Source of the DNA: Fusobacterium sp.
Lineage (GTDB): Bacteria; Fusobacteriota; Fusobacteriia; Fusobacteriales; Fusobacteriaceae
Reading direction: 5' to 3'
DNA: 13,722 nucleotides
Assembly (NCBI GenBank): GCA_019416865.1
Contig: DXWL01000044.1
Coordinates: 1-13,722 of the forward strand
How positions within the stretch are numbered: the first letter of the stretch is position 1; each line of letters starts with the position of its first letter. The notes below the pieces were generated by a model that was given only the letters and a program-made list of their open reading frames with translations, had not been told where the DNA came from and searched no databases. Shown here piece by piece: positions 6,062 through 12,884 of the stretch. The translations under genes and the position numbers were made by a program.

Positions 6062-7303
6062 CTAAGATTCCTTTCCTATATTTATCATTTTTTCAACTAC
6101 AGCAGCTGTTATGCTGTTTCCCCAGAATATTCCATCTAAGGTATAAGTCATTTTATCACCGTCTATCACCACAAGTTTTTTCTCTTCATATTCCTTCAGA
6201 AGTCCAAAAATTTCCTCGTAGTATTCTTGTGTCAGAGATTTTATTTCATTTAAAGAAACCTCTCTGTATTGAAGTATCCCTGAAAGTTTTTTTACTCTCA
6301 GTTTAAATTCGCTGTCTTGAGCATAAAAAGATATCAGCTTATTCAAATTGAAATATTCTATATTTTCAACTCTTCCTCCTGCACCTACTCCTATTGCCAA
6401 AAGGTCTGAAAAAGAATTTACATTTCTTATATAGCTGTATTTATCTCTTCCATTTGTAATTTTTGTATGTTCAAGAACAGAGTAACCATTTTTCAAAGTA
6501 ATCTCTAAAAATTTATCGTGAAGCTCCTTATCTCTTTCAAGATTGTATCTGAAAAATATTTTTTCTTCAGCTCTGTCTTTTGAAATTTGAGAGCCGTTTT
6601 GAATCATAAGAGAATAAAAACTTATACTGTCTGCTCCCAAAGCACAAGCTGTTTCTGCATCTTCCTGCACCTCTTCCAAAGTCTGCCCCGGATAGTTATA
6701 AATAATATCTATACAGATAAGTCCTTTAAATCTCTCTTTTATCTCTTTTATTCTTCCAACAATAAAATCTTTCTCATAAGTTCTGTTTAAAATCTCTCTT
6801 CCTCTGTTTGAGAAAGTTTGAATCCCTATACTTATTCTGTTCACTCCATATTTTTCCATAATCTCTAATTTTTCCCAAGTAAGATTATGAAGAGTTGTTT
6901 CAAAAGTAAATTCACAATCCTCTGTAAGAGTAAAGTTTTTTCTTAGAGCTGAAAGTATTTTTTCAAGCTGATAAGCTTTGTATATTGTAGGAGTTCCCCC
7001 TCCAAAAAAGATTGCAGAAATTCTTTTTTCTTGAGCAAATTTTCTTTTCCCATGCTTTTCAAATTCTTTGCAAAGAAATTCTGTATAATCATCTAGATTA
7101 TTATCAACCTGTTTCCTGTTCATATTGCAGAAAGAACATATTTTATCACAATAAGGTGTGTGAACATATATTCCCCCTTCTGTTTTTTCAGGACTTCTTT
7201 TCATAATTTTATTAAATGTAAAAGGAGTTACAATTTTCCTCTTCATCATCTTATCAATTATATTTTTCACATCATGGTGTGATTTATATCTAATCTCAAA
7301 CAT
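6062..7303 (-). CDS. hmuW: Anaerobilin synthase-like radical SAM enzyme
   Basis: This is a 413-residue radical SAM protein of the HemN-like group. The cluster motif YCDKICSFC gives C52, C56 and C59 (CxxxCxxC), and the SAM-contacting GGGTP is at 101-105. The closest functional class is HmuW/ChuW/HutW, which opens heme without oxygen, using SAM and reducing equivalents to release iron and yield the linear tetrapyrrole anaerobilin. It is placed in this class rather than among coproporphyrinogen dehydrogenases (HemN) because it lies in one tight operon with TonB-ExbBD and a heme-trafficking flavodoxin, and there are no heme-biosynthesis genes nearby. The start has GAGGGG 5 nt upstream. It follows tonB by 18 nt and precedes hmuF by 8 nt. 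The fold is certain; the substrate rests on context and family resemblance. Confidence 0.87.
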   Translation of the reverse strand: MFEIRYKSHHDVKNIIDKMMKRKIVTPFTFNKIMKRSPEKTEGGIYVHTPYCDKICSFCNMNRKQVDNNLDDYTEFLCKEFEKHGKRKFAQEKRISAIFFGGGTPTIYKAYQLEKILSALRKNFTLTEDCEFTFETTLHNLTWEKLEIMEKYGVNRISIGIQTFSNRGREILNRTYEKDFIVGRIKEIKERFKGLICIDIIYNYPGQTLEEVQEDAETACALGADSISFYSLMIQNGSQISKDRAEEKIFFRYNLERDKELHDKFLEITLKNGYSVLEHTKITNGRDKYSYIRNVNSFSDLLAIGVGAGGRVENIEYFNLNKLISFYAQDSEFKLRVKKLSGILQYREVSLNEIKSLTQEYYEEIFGLLKEYEEKKLVVIDGDKMTYTLDGIFWGNSITAAVVEKMINIGKES

Positions 7304-7321
7304 TTTTTCCCCTCTGTAATT

Positions 7322-8032
7322 TTATGATTTTGGATTGAAGACAAACTCTTTATTAAAATATACTTTTATCTTTCTTCCATTATATACAATCGGCTTGAAT
7401 TTCCATTTTTTCAAAGCTGAAAGAACTTCTTTATCAAAACCAAATTTCTCGTGAGATTTTAGTATTTCTATATTTTCAATATTTCCATTTAAATCTACAA
7501 GAAATCTTACTTCTACAGTTACACTTTTGTTGTATCTTATAATCTCTGCCTGTCTTGGATAATCTGGATCAACTTGAGTTATAATTTCAAAATTTATTCC
7601 CTTTGAAGATATTGCTGTGTATGTTCCGTCAAGATTTGCTGTAAAATTTCCACTTTTGGTAAATACATCATCAGGATTTTTTTCCACAGGTTTTTCAGCC
7701 TTCTTTTTTTTCTTCTCCTGTTTCTTAACCTCTTTTTTCTCTTTGTTGTTGCTCATTTTACTTTTTATTTCAGGTTCTATTTTCTCTACTTTTTTCTCAA
7801 TCTCTTTTTCTTTGGTATCTTCCTGCTCTTTTTCGTAAGATTCAGGTTCGGTTTCTTTGCCCCCTTTCACCTTTTGAATATTATCTATTCTCTGCTCTAT
7901 ATTAATTGAGTTATATGAAATAGGAATATTTGTTTTTAACGAAAGATTGGGATCTCCCAAAGTTTTATATCTTGAGATATTTAAAAATAAAAATAGATGA
8001 AGAATAAGAGCAATCAAAAGATATCTAATCAT
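7322..8032 (-). CDS. tonB: TonB energy-transducing protein
   Basis: TonB spans the periplasm to pass energy from ExbB/ExbD in the inner membrane to outer-membrane receptors. The 236-residue product has an N-terminal signal anchor (about 2-19) whose His12 matches the functionally important His seen in TonB anchors. A highly charged Lys/Glu linker (about 57-120) follows, then a TonB C-terminal domain (about 145-236) with the YP motif (Y158-P159) and a typical FD...AL..WKF.P ending (199-214). The linker has only four prolines, unlike the Pro-rich spacer of E. coli TonB, and looks like a charged helix. The start has AGGAG (8042-8046), which overlaps the exbD stop codon, so translation is probably coupled. 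It presumably serves the divergent receptor at 9726. Confidence 0.92.
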   Translation of the reverse strand: MIRYLLIALILHLFLFLNISRYKTLGDPNLSLKTNIPISYNSINIEQRIDNIQKVKGGKETEPESYEKEQEDTKEKEIEKKVEKIEPEIKSKMSNNKEKKEVKKQEKKKKKAEKPVEKNPDDVFTKSGNFTANLDGTYTAISSKGINFEIITQVDPDYPRQAEIIRYNKSVTVEVRFLVDLNGNIENIEILKSHEKFGFDKEVLSALKKWKFKPIVYNGRKIKVYFNKEFVFNPKS

Positions 8033-8044
8033 CTATATCAACTC

Positions 8045-8434
8045 CTATTCATAGAAATTTATTCCTAAATTTTCTACACCCTGTTTTTTTACTTTTGTTA
8101 TTGCGTCCATAACCACTTGATATTTCAGATTTTTATCTCCTGTAATTGACACCTCTTTAACCCCTGCAAGAAGTTCTCCCAGATTGTTAATATCAATTTC
8201 TGAAGTTTTTCCATCAACTATAGCAAAATATTTTTCATTTTTATCAATCACTATCTCAATTTTGCTGTCTTTTGTTTTATTTATAACTGTTGATGAGGGC
8301 AGCTCAATATCTATCTTTCCATATTTGTTAAATGTTGTAGACACCATAAAAAATATCAAAAGAAGAAATACCACATCAATAAGAGGAGTCAAATCAAGAG
8401 CCATAATTTTTCTTTTTTTTCTGTATCTTCCCAT
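8045..8434 (-). CDS. exbD: ExbD, TonB-system proton-channel subunit
   Basis: The 129-residue protein has one N-terminal membrane helix (about 17-33) preceded by a basic cytoplasmic stretch, and carries the conserved membrane aspartate in TPLIDVVFLLLIFF (D20, equivalent to the proton-path Asp of ExbD/TolR). A periplasmic domain follows. It works with ExbB to convert proton motive force into TonB movement. An AGGAG at 8441-8445 overlaps the exbB stop and lies 6 nt before the ATG, indicating coupled translation. TolR is the alternative family, but the adjacent tonB and the lack of other tol genes favour ExbD. Confidence 0.92.
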   Translation of the reverse strand: MGRYRKKRKIMALDLTPLIDVVFLLLIFFMVSTTFNKYGKIDIELPSSTVINKTKDSKIEIVIDKNEKYFAIVDGKTSEIDINNLGELLAGVKEVSITGDKNLKYQVVMDAITKVKKQGVENLGINFYE

Positions 8435-8443
8435 GGCTCTCTC

Positions 8444-9055
8444 CTAGTTTTGTCTTATGATATTGATAACATTTGTTGTTACCTTATCAATATCTTCCTC
8501 TATCTCTTCGATTTTTTTATTTAAAAGATTGTAAACAACTATTGCAGGAATAGCAATTGAAAGCCCTGCTGCTGTTGTAAGAAGAGCTTTTGATATTCCG
8601 TCAGCAACAAGAGTTGGATCTCCAGCTCCAAATGTAGAAAGATTTCTAAAAGCATCAATCATTCCTGTAACTGTTCCTAAAAGTCCTATCATAGGTGCAA
8701 TATATCCTATTATTGCAAGAAGATGCAGTCTTTTTTCAAGAGGCCCTATCTCTTCCATTCCTATCTCTTTTATAAGTTGGTCAAAATGGTGAAAATCTCC
8801 GTTTTTATTACATCTTGTAAGAAAACATTTAACTGTACATCCCACTGTATTTTTTTCTCTATCACATATTTCAATAGCTCTACACATATCGTCAGAAGAT
8901 ACTGATAAAATTATATTTGATTTAAAATCTTTACTTAAAGATTTTTCTTTACGAAAGAAAAATACAAGTCTTTCTAAAATAATTGCAGTAGAAACAATAG
9001 AAAGTCCAAACAAAATCCACATAAGTGGCCCTCCAACTGTTAAATAATACATCAT
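8444..9055 (-). CDS. exbB: ExbB, TonB-system motor subunit
   Basis: The 203-residue product belongs to the MotA/TolQ/ExbB proton-channel family. It has three membrane helices (about 10-33, 112-130 and 157-178), a large cytoplasmic loop between the first two, and the conserved GLLGTVTGMIDAF segment (124-136) followed by ADGISKALLTTAAGL (151-165). The Thr residues in these segments line the proton path in characterised homologues. The ATG at 9055 is preceded by a G-rich ribosome binding site (GGGGGGA, 9 nt spacing); an adjacent second ATG is possible. It lies 39 nt after the DUF454 gene and 9 nt before exbD. It forms the inner-membrane motor that drives TonB. Confidence 0.93.
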   Translation of the reverse strand: MMYYLTVGGPLMWILFGLSIVSTAIILERLVFFFRKEKSLSKDFKSNIILSVSSDDMCRAIEICDREKNTVGCTVKCFLTRCNKNGDFHHFDQLIKEIGMEEIGPLEKRLHLLAIIGYIAPMIGLLGTVTGMIDAFRNLSTFGAGDPTLVADGISKALLTTAAGLSIAIPAIVVYNLLNKKIEEIEEDIDKVTTNVINIIRQN

Positions 9056-9083
9056 AATTCTTAATCCCCCCTATTAAATTGGT

Positions 9084-9112
9084 ATAATAATTTTTTATTT
9101 TAAAGTACGCAA
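9084..9112 (-). promoter_or_regulatory. Possible internal promoter before exbB
   Basis: Minus-strand TTGCGT (9107-9112) and TATTAT (9084-9089) with 17-bp spacing lie around the end of the DUF454 gene. They could add transcription of exbB-exbD-tonB. The match is moderate in a very AT-rich stretch, so chance is possible. Confidence 0.3.
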
Positions 9113-9457
9113 TTTTAAAATATGAAAAGCTACACATACAAACACAAGACTTAAAAATATCTGCAGGTGATTGCTGTTTGTTTTCCATATGGAAAAACCT
9201 ATACTCAGAGTCAAAAGTAAAAGTGCATTAATTTTATTTTTTAATGTGATGCCCTTTTTTTCTTGATAATCTCTGATATATTTTCCAAAAATTTTATTGT
9301 TTAAAATAAAACAACTGCATCTTTCAGAAGATTTCCCAAAAGCATAGGCACTTAAAAGTAAAAAAGGTGTAGTAGGCAGAAGAGGTACAGCTATTCCTAT
9401 TGTTCCTAATACTAAAGAGATACACCCTAAAAAAAACAGCAGCTTTTTTCTAAGCAT
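9095..9457 (-). CDS. YbaN-like inner-membrane protein (DUF454)
   Basis: The 120-residue protein carries the DUF454/YbaN signature GIAVPLLPTTPFLLLSAYAF (21-40), then a short cytoplasmic-type segment with CSC at 47-49 and a second hydrophobic region (about 77-114). It is predicted to be a small inner-membrane protein with two to four helices. The biochemical role of the family is unknown to me. It is the first gene of the leftward operon, directly behind the TTGACA/TATTAT promoter and before exbB, so it is co-expressed with the heme machinery. The start has GGGAG 9 nt upstream. A role in heme or iron handling at the membrane is inference from position only. Confidence 0.82.
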   Translation of the reverse strand: MLRKKLLFFLGCISLVLGTIGIAVPLLPTTPFLLLSAYAFGKSSERCSCFILNNKIFGKYIRDYQEKKGITLKNKINALLLLTLSIGFSIWKTNSNHLQIFLSLVFVCVAFHILKLRTLK

Positions 9458-9491
9458 AAAATAAAACTCCCTTCAAAATTTCTCCTGCTAA

Positions 9492-9520
9492 ATAATACTA
9501 TCAATTCTGTAATATGTCAA
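9492..9520 (-). promoter_or_regulatory. Main promoter of the DUF454-exbBD-tonB-hmuWF operon
   Basis: On the minus strand a perfect TTGACA (9515-9520) and TATTAT (9492-9497) are separated by the ideal 17 bp. Transcription would start near 9485. This is one of the best promoter matches in the window. A palindrome overlaps its -35 box. Confidence 0.8.
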
Positions 9521-9525
9521 TGACA
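9515..9525. promoter_or_regulatory. Palindrome over the -35 box of the leftward operon
   Basis: TGTCA-A-TGACA is a perfect 5-1-5 inverted repeat that covers the leftward -35 hexamer. A repressor bound here would block RNA polymerase. Short palindromes occur by chance, so this is only a candidate operator. Confidence 0.35.
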
Positions 9526-9546
9526 AAAAATTATTTTTTAAAATAT

Positions 9547-9559
9547 TTTGTTAGACAAA
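9547..9559 (-). promoter_or_regulatory. Candidate shared operator, left copy
   Basis: On the minus strand this reads TTTGTCTAACAAA, matching 12 of 13 bases of the plus-strand copy at 9655-9667. It also has partial dyad symmetry (TTTGT...ACAAA). It lies about 26 bp upstream of the leftward -35 box. Confidence 0.45.
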
Positions 9560-9626
9560 TAAAAAATAAAAATATTTAACTTTTTAAAAATAAAAGAAAT
9601 AAATTTAAAAATTAATTTTTTATTAT

Positions 9627-9654
9627 TTTCAAAAAAATATCTTTCAAAAAATAT
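9627..9654 (+). repeat. Tandem A-tract repeat upstream of the receptor promoter
   Basis: TTTCAAAAAAATAT (9627-9640) and TTTCAAAAAATAT (9642-9654) repeat with 15-bp period immediately upstream of the receptor -35 box. A-tracts at this place can act like an UP element for RNA polymerase. It could also be simple AT-rich sequence. Confidence 0.35.
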
Positions 9655-9667
9655 TTTGACTAACAAA
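9655..9667 (+). promoter_or_regulatory. Candidate shared operator, right copy
   Basis: TTTGACTAACAAA overlaps the -35 hexamer of the receptor promoter and continues as TATTTT, as does the left copy with one base of slippage. Its position over a promoter element favours repression. No Fur-type GATAAT repeat is evident here. Confidence 0.5.
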
Positions 9668-9683
9668 TATTTTTGTATATAAT
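9656..9683 (+). promoter_or_regulatory. Promoter of the receptor-permease-ATPase operon
   Basis: TTGACT (9656-9661, five of six consensus) and a perfect TATAAT (9678-9683) are 16 bp apart. Transcription would start near 9690, giving a leader of about 36 nt with AGAGAGGA 6 nt before the ATG at 9726. Confidence 0.8.
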
Positions 9684-9725
9684 GGGGCAGATGGTTCATA
9701 TTTTAAACGAAAGAGAGGATTATTT

Positions 9726-11837
9726 ATGAGAAAAACACTATTTTTATGCTTCTTAGGAGGTGCTGCTTTGTTTGCCCAAGATGTCAAACTTGGAAAAAGT
9801 ATCATCAGTCCTGACTACATAGAAGTGGAAAAATTAAAATCAACTAAAAATGTTATTGTGGTTGAAAAACATGATATTGAGCAGAAAGGTTATACATCTG
9901 TTTCACAGGTATTAAATGATGTACCTGGAATCACTGTAGGAACTTCAAATTGGGGGGAAATTGATATCAGAGGACAGGGGTCTGACCAAGCTGCTAAAAA
10001 TATACAGGTTATGGTAGATGGAGCTCCAGTTACCACTCTTGTTAATCACCCTCACTCTACAAACTATGATATAGTTCCTGTTGAACAGATTGAAAAAATT
10101 GAAGTTATTCCAGGGGGAGGATCTGTTTTATATGGGAATGGAACTTCAGGGGGAGTTATAAATATTACCACAAATTTAAAATCTTTGGACAAGCCTACAA
10201 ATAAGTTAGGATATGAATTTACTATCGATAAAGAAAAAAAATACTATGTTAATACAGGAACAAAAATAAATGATAAGCTTACTGTACAGCTTAACTATTC
10301 AAAAAGTGAAAAAGATTGGTATTTTGTAGATACATACAGCAACACTCAATATTTTTCAGGAGGATTTAATTATAAAATTTCAGACAGACAAAACTTAAAC
10401 TTTAAATACAGCCGTTTCGAAGAAGAAGGGCAGTTTATAAAAAATATAACTAAATCAAATCTTGAAAAATATGGAAAAGATTACAGACCGGCATACAGTA
10501 CAATAACCACTGGTATAGACGAAAACGGATTGAAAAAGACTATTTCCAAAAGAAAATATCTTTCAAGTGATAGAGAGGAAGATAACTTTAAACTGAGCTA
10601 TGCTTTCCAAATGACAGATGATATTTTGCTTTCTGTTGATGGATTCAGCAGCGACGGATATTTCACAAATAATCAATATGATGATAATCAAAAAATGAAT
10701 CAAGAAACTTTAGGAAGCAAAGCAAAATTAAATATCAACTATGGAGAAAAAAGCAGTATTCTTTTTGGAGCTGATTATTTTACACAAAAAGCAGATTTAA
10801 AATATAAAGATTATACATTGAGAAAAGATGAAAATGGAAATTATATTAAATATCAAGGAAAATTTACATACAATGAGATAGAAAGAAAATTTCAGTATGA
10901 AAGACTTGTAAAAGCTTTGTATTTTATGAATATTTATAAACTTGGAGATTTTGAATTTACTCAGGGAATGAGATATGATATTACTGATTGGTCTTTTGAT
11001 AAAGATGCTGCTGATGGAAAAGGAAGTGATACAAGAGTTTCTAGAAATAAAAACTATGAAGTTTCAGCAGGATATAATTATCGTGATACAGGAAAAATAT
11101 ATGCAAGATATGAAAGAGGATTTACTGGCCCTGATGGATTACAAATATCTGACAGAGTTTTAGATTCTGAAGGAAATAAAATATACAAAAAAACAGAAGC
11201 TGAAGATGAAATCTTTAATATCTATGAAATAGGAGTAAGAGATTTTATTTTTGGTTCTGCAATCAGCTTAACAGGATTCTATACTAATACAGACAACCAA
11301 ATGAATAGAATCTATAGAAATGGAATTAAAGAATCTGTAACTGTAAACTATTTAGAAACAGAAAGATATGGAGTAGAATTTACAGCAAACCAAAGAATTG
11401 GAAAACTATCTTTAGAACAGGGATATACTTATTTAAAAGGAAAAAGCGACTACAATGATAAAGGAAAGGCAGCTATTGCAGATGGGCAAAAGATAGATTG
11501 GACAGACAGTGGGCTTAAAAAAGTTCCAAAACATATGATATCTTTACGGGCTGATTATGACTTTACTGAAAACTTAACAGGAGGAGCTGTTTGGAAATAT
11601 ACAGGAGGATACAACAACTTCCTTTCTGAAGCAGACAGAGAAGAAGACAACTTAGTAGAATCTCATACTGTTGTAGATGTTTCTATCAGATACAATCACC
11701 CTCAAGGATTTAGTGTTTATGGAGGTATAAATAATATTTTCAATGAAACATATTACGGATATGTGGCTGATGGATTTTCAACTGTAATTCCTGAAGATGG
11801 AAGAACATTTTATGCAGGATTTAGCTATACTTTCTAA
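9726..11837 (+). CDS. TonB-dependent outer-membrane receptor, probably heme
   Basis: The 703-residue protein has a signal peptide (about 1-17, ending LFA before QDV), a TonB-box-like DYIEVE (30-35) and an N-terminal plug domain (about 40-150). The plug shows hallmarks VLNDVPGI, IDIRGQG, IEKIEVIPGGGSVLYGNG and GGVINITT. A 22-strand-type barrel follows, ending in terminal Phe (GFSYTF). Length is normal for the family. Heme is inferred as substrate from the divergent hmuWF-tonB operon and the downstream FecCD-type transporter. The barrel has no clear FRAP/NPDL-type heme-receptor box; the nearest equivalent is ERGFTGPDGLQIS around residues 460-472. The plug carries an unusual HPH (H108, H110) that could face the substrate. 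A siderophore or cobalamin substrate cannot be excluded. Expression is from the promoter at 9656-9683. Confidence 0.9.
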   Translation: MRKTLFLCFLGGAALFAQDVKLGKSIISPDYIEVEKLKSTKNVIVVEKHDIEQKGYTSVSQVLNDVPGITVGTSNWGEIDIRGQGSDQAAKNIQVMVDGAPVTTLVNHPHSTNYDIVPVEQIEKIEVIPGGGSVLYGNGTSGGVINITTNLKSLDKPTNKLGYEFTIDKEKKYYVNTGTKINDKLTVQLNYSKSEKDWYFVDTYSNTQYFSGGFNYKISDRQNLNFKYSRFEEEGQFIKNITKSNLEKYGKDYRPAYSTITTGIDENGLKKTISKRKYLSSDREEDNFKLSYAFQMTDDILLSVDGFSSDGYFTNNQYDDNQKMNQETLGSKAKLNINYGEKSSILFGADYFTQKADLKYKDYTLRKDENGNYIKYQGKFTYNEIERKFQYERLVKALYFMNIYKLGDFEFTQGMRYDITDWSFDKDAADGKGSDTRVSRNKNYEVSAGYNYRDTGKIYARYERGFTGPDGLQISDRVLDSEGNKIYKKTEAEDEIFNIYEIGVRDFIFGSAISLTGFYTNTDNQMNRIYRNGIKESVTVNYLETERYGVEFTANQRIGKLSLEQGYTYLKGKSDYNDKGKAAIADGQKIDWTDSGLKKVPKHMISLRADYDFTENLTGGAVWKYTGGYNNFLSEADREEDNLVESHTVVDVSIRYNHPQGFSVYGGINNIFNETYYGYVADGFSTVIPEDGRTFYAGFSYTF

Positions 11838-11845
11838 TTTGTGAT

Positions 11846-11874
11846 TTGACAGAGAGGGTTTAAAAATGTAAACT
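11846..11874 (+). promoter_or_regulatory. Possible second promoter before the permease gene
   Basis: A perfect TTGACA (11846-11851) stands 17 bp before TAAACT (11869-11874, four of six). The 75-bp gap after the receptor is longer than other gaps in this locus and holds no convincing terminator. The transporter could therefore be expressed both by read-through and from here. Confidence 0.4.
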
Positions 11875-11899
11875 ATATCTGTATAAAAAATAAAAGTAT

Positions 11900-11904
11900 G
11901 AGGA
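11900..11904 (+). promoter_or_regulatory. Ribosome binding site that fixes the permease start
   Basis: GAGGA with 8-nt spacing to the ATG at 11913. It overlaps the upstream in-frame ATG at 11898, which itself has only AAAAG before it, so the shorter protein is preferred. Confidence 0.65.
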
Positions 11905-11912
11905 ATTTAGTG

Positions 11913-12884
11913 ATGAAAAAAATTCTGCCTTTAATTCTTACAGGAGGAATAATTATAACAGGGATATTTGTCATTCCTTTGGGAAGTGTAAATATCCCTA
12001 TAAAATATATTTTTTCTCCTGAAAAAGCACCTGATTATGCTAAAACAATAATATATAATATCAGACTGCCCAGAATAGTTATGTCAATTCTTATCGGCAT
12101 GATGCTTTCTTCCAGTGGAGCAGTTGTTCAGACTGTTTTTCAAAACCCTTTGGCAGATCCATACATAATCGGAATCACTGCCAGTGCAGCTTTTGGAGCT
12201 GTAATAGCCTTTATTTTCAATCTCCCTGATTTTATGTACGGAGTTTTGGCTTTCATTACCTCTCTTGCTGCAGCTTTTACTATTTTTAAAATATCAAAGA
12301 GGGGAAATAGAGTAAATGTTACATCTCTTCTTATTATAGGAACAGCTGTTTCATCTTTTTTGGGAGCATTTACATCTTTTGCAGTATATCTTATTGGAGA
12401 GGATTCATTTAAAATTACAATGTGGATGATGGGGTATCTTGGAAATGCTTCATGGAAAAAAGTGTTATGCATCTTTCCTCCCCTTATTTTTTCCATAGGA
12501 TATTTTTATTCTAAAAGAAATGAACTGGATGCTCTTCTTTCAGGTGATGAAGAAGCATATTCTCTTGGGGTTGGTGTAGACAGATTAAAAACAAGAATAC
12601 TTGCAGTATCTGTTCTTTTGGTTGCTTTTTCTACAGCATTTTCTGGCATGATAGGATTTGCAGGACTTATAGTTCCTCATATAATAAGAATGATAACAGG
12701 AGATTCAAACAGCAGACTGCTTCCAAATACGATACTTGCAGGAGGATTATTCCTCTTAATCTGTGATACAGCAGGAAGAACTCTTTTTGCTCCAGTTGAA
12801 ATTCCTATTGGGGTAATTACAGCCTTTTTGGGAGCTCCATTTTTTCTATATCTAGCTCTTAAAAATAAAAGAGGTGATTTCTAA
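11913..12884 (+). CDS. FecCD-type ABC transporter permease (heme/iron)
   Basis: The 323-residue integral membrane protein belongs to the BtuC/FecCD/HmuU permease family. It has the expected multiple hydrophobic helices and the hallmark stretch RLPRIVMSILIGMMLSSSGA (51-70), followed by QTVFQNPLADPYIIGI, plus a GFAGLIVPHIIRMITG segment that forms the ATPase-contacting loop region. It would move heme or an iron chelate from the periplasm into the cytoplasm as a homodimer. The start is set at the second ATG (11913) because GAGGA precedes it with good spacing; a frame from 11898 adds five residues. The stop codon is directly abutted by the ATPase ATG, so the pair is translationally coupled. HmuU would be a fitting name, but substrate is inferred from context. 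No substrate-binding protein gene is seen before the window ends. Confidence 0.9.
   Translation: MKKILPLILTGGIIITGIFVIPLGSVNIPIKYIFSPEKAPDYAKTIIYNIRLPRIVMSILIGMMLSSSGAVVQTVFQNPLADPYIIGITASAAFGAVIAFIFNLPDFMYGVLAFITSLAAAFTIFKISKRGNRVNVTSLLIIGTAVSSFLGAFTSFAVYLIGEDSFKITMWMMGYLGNASWKKVLCIFPPLIFSIGYFYSKRNELDALLSGDEEAYSLGVGVDRLKTRILAVSVLLVAFSTAFSGMIGFAGLIVPHIIRMITGDSNSRLLPNTILAGGLFLLICDTAGRTLFAPVEIPIGVITAFLGAPFFLYLALKNKRGDF

Noticed and set aside
5848..6306. 152-codon plus-strand frame antisense to hmuF and hmuW
   Set aside because: It is a shadow of two well-supported genes, with no start signal and low-complexity composition.
8949..9188. 79-codon minus-strand frame spanning exbB and the DUF454 gene
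   Set aside because: It overlaps both genes out of frame and has no recognisable domain.
9530..9660. Replication origin suggested by very AT-rich sequence
   Set aside because: No DnaA-box-like clusters or origin-associated genes; the region is explained as a divergent promoter region.
9458..9725. Classical Fur box in the divergent control region
   Set aside because: No GATAAT-type repeated hexamers were found; the AT-rich sequence gives only weak partial matches.
12140..12496. 118-codon minus-strand frame inside the permease gene
   Set aside because: It is antisense to a confidently identified FecCD-type permease.
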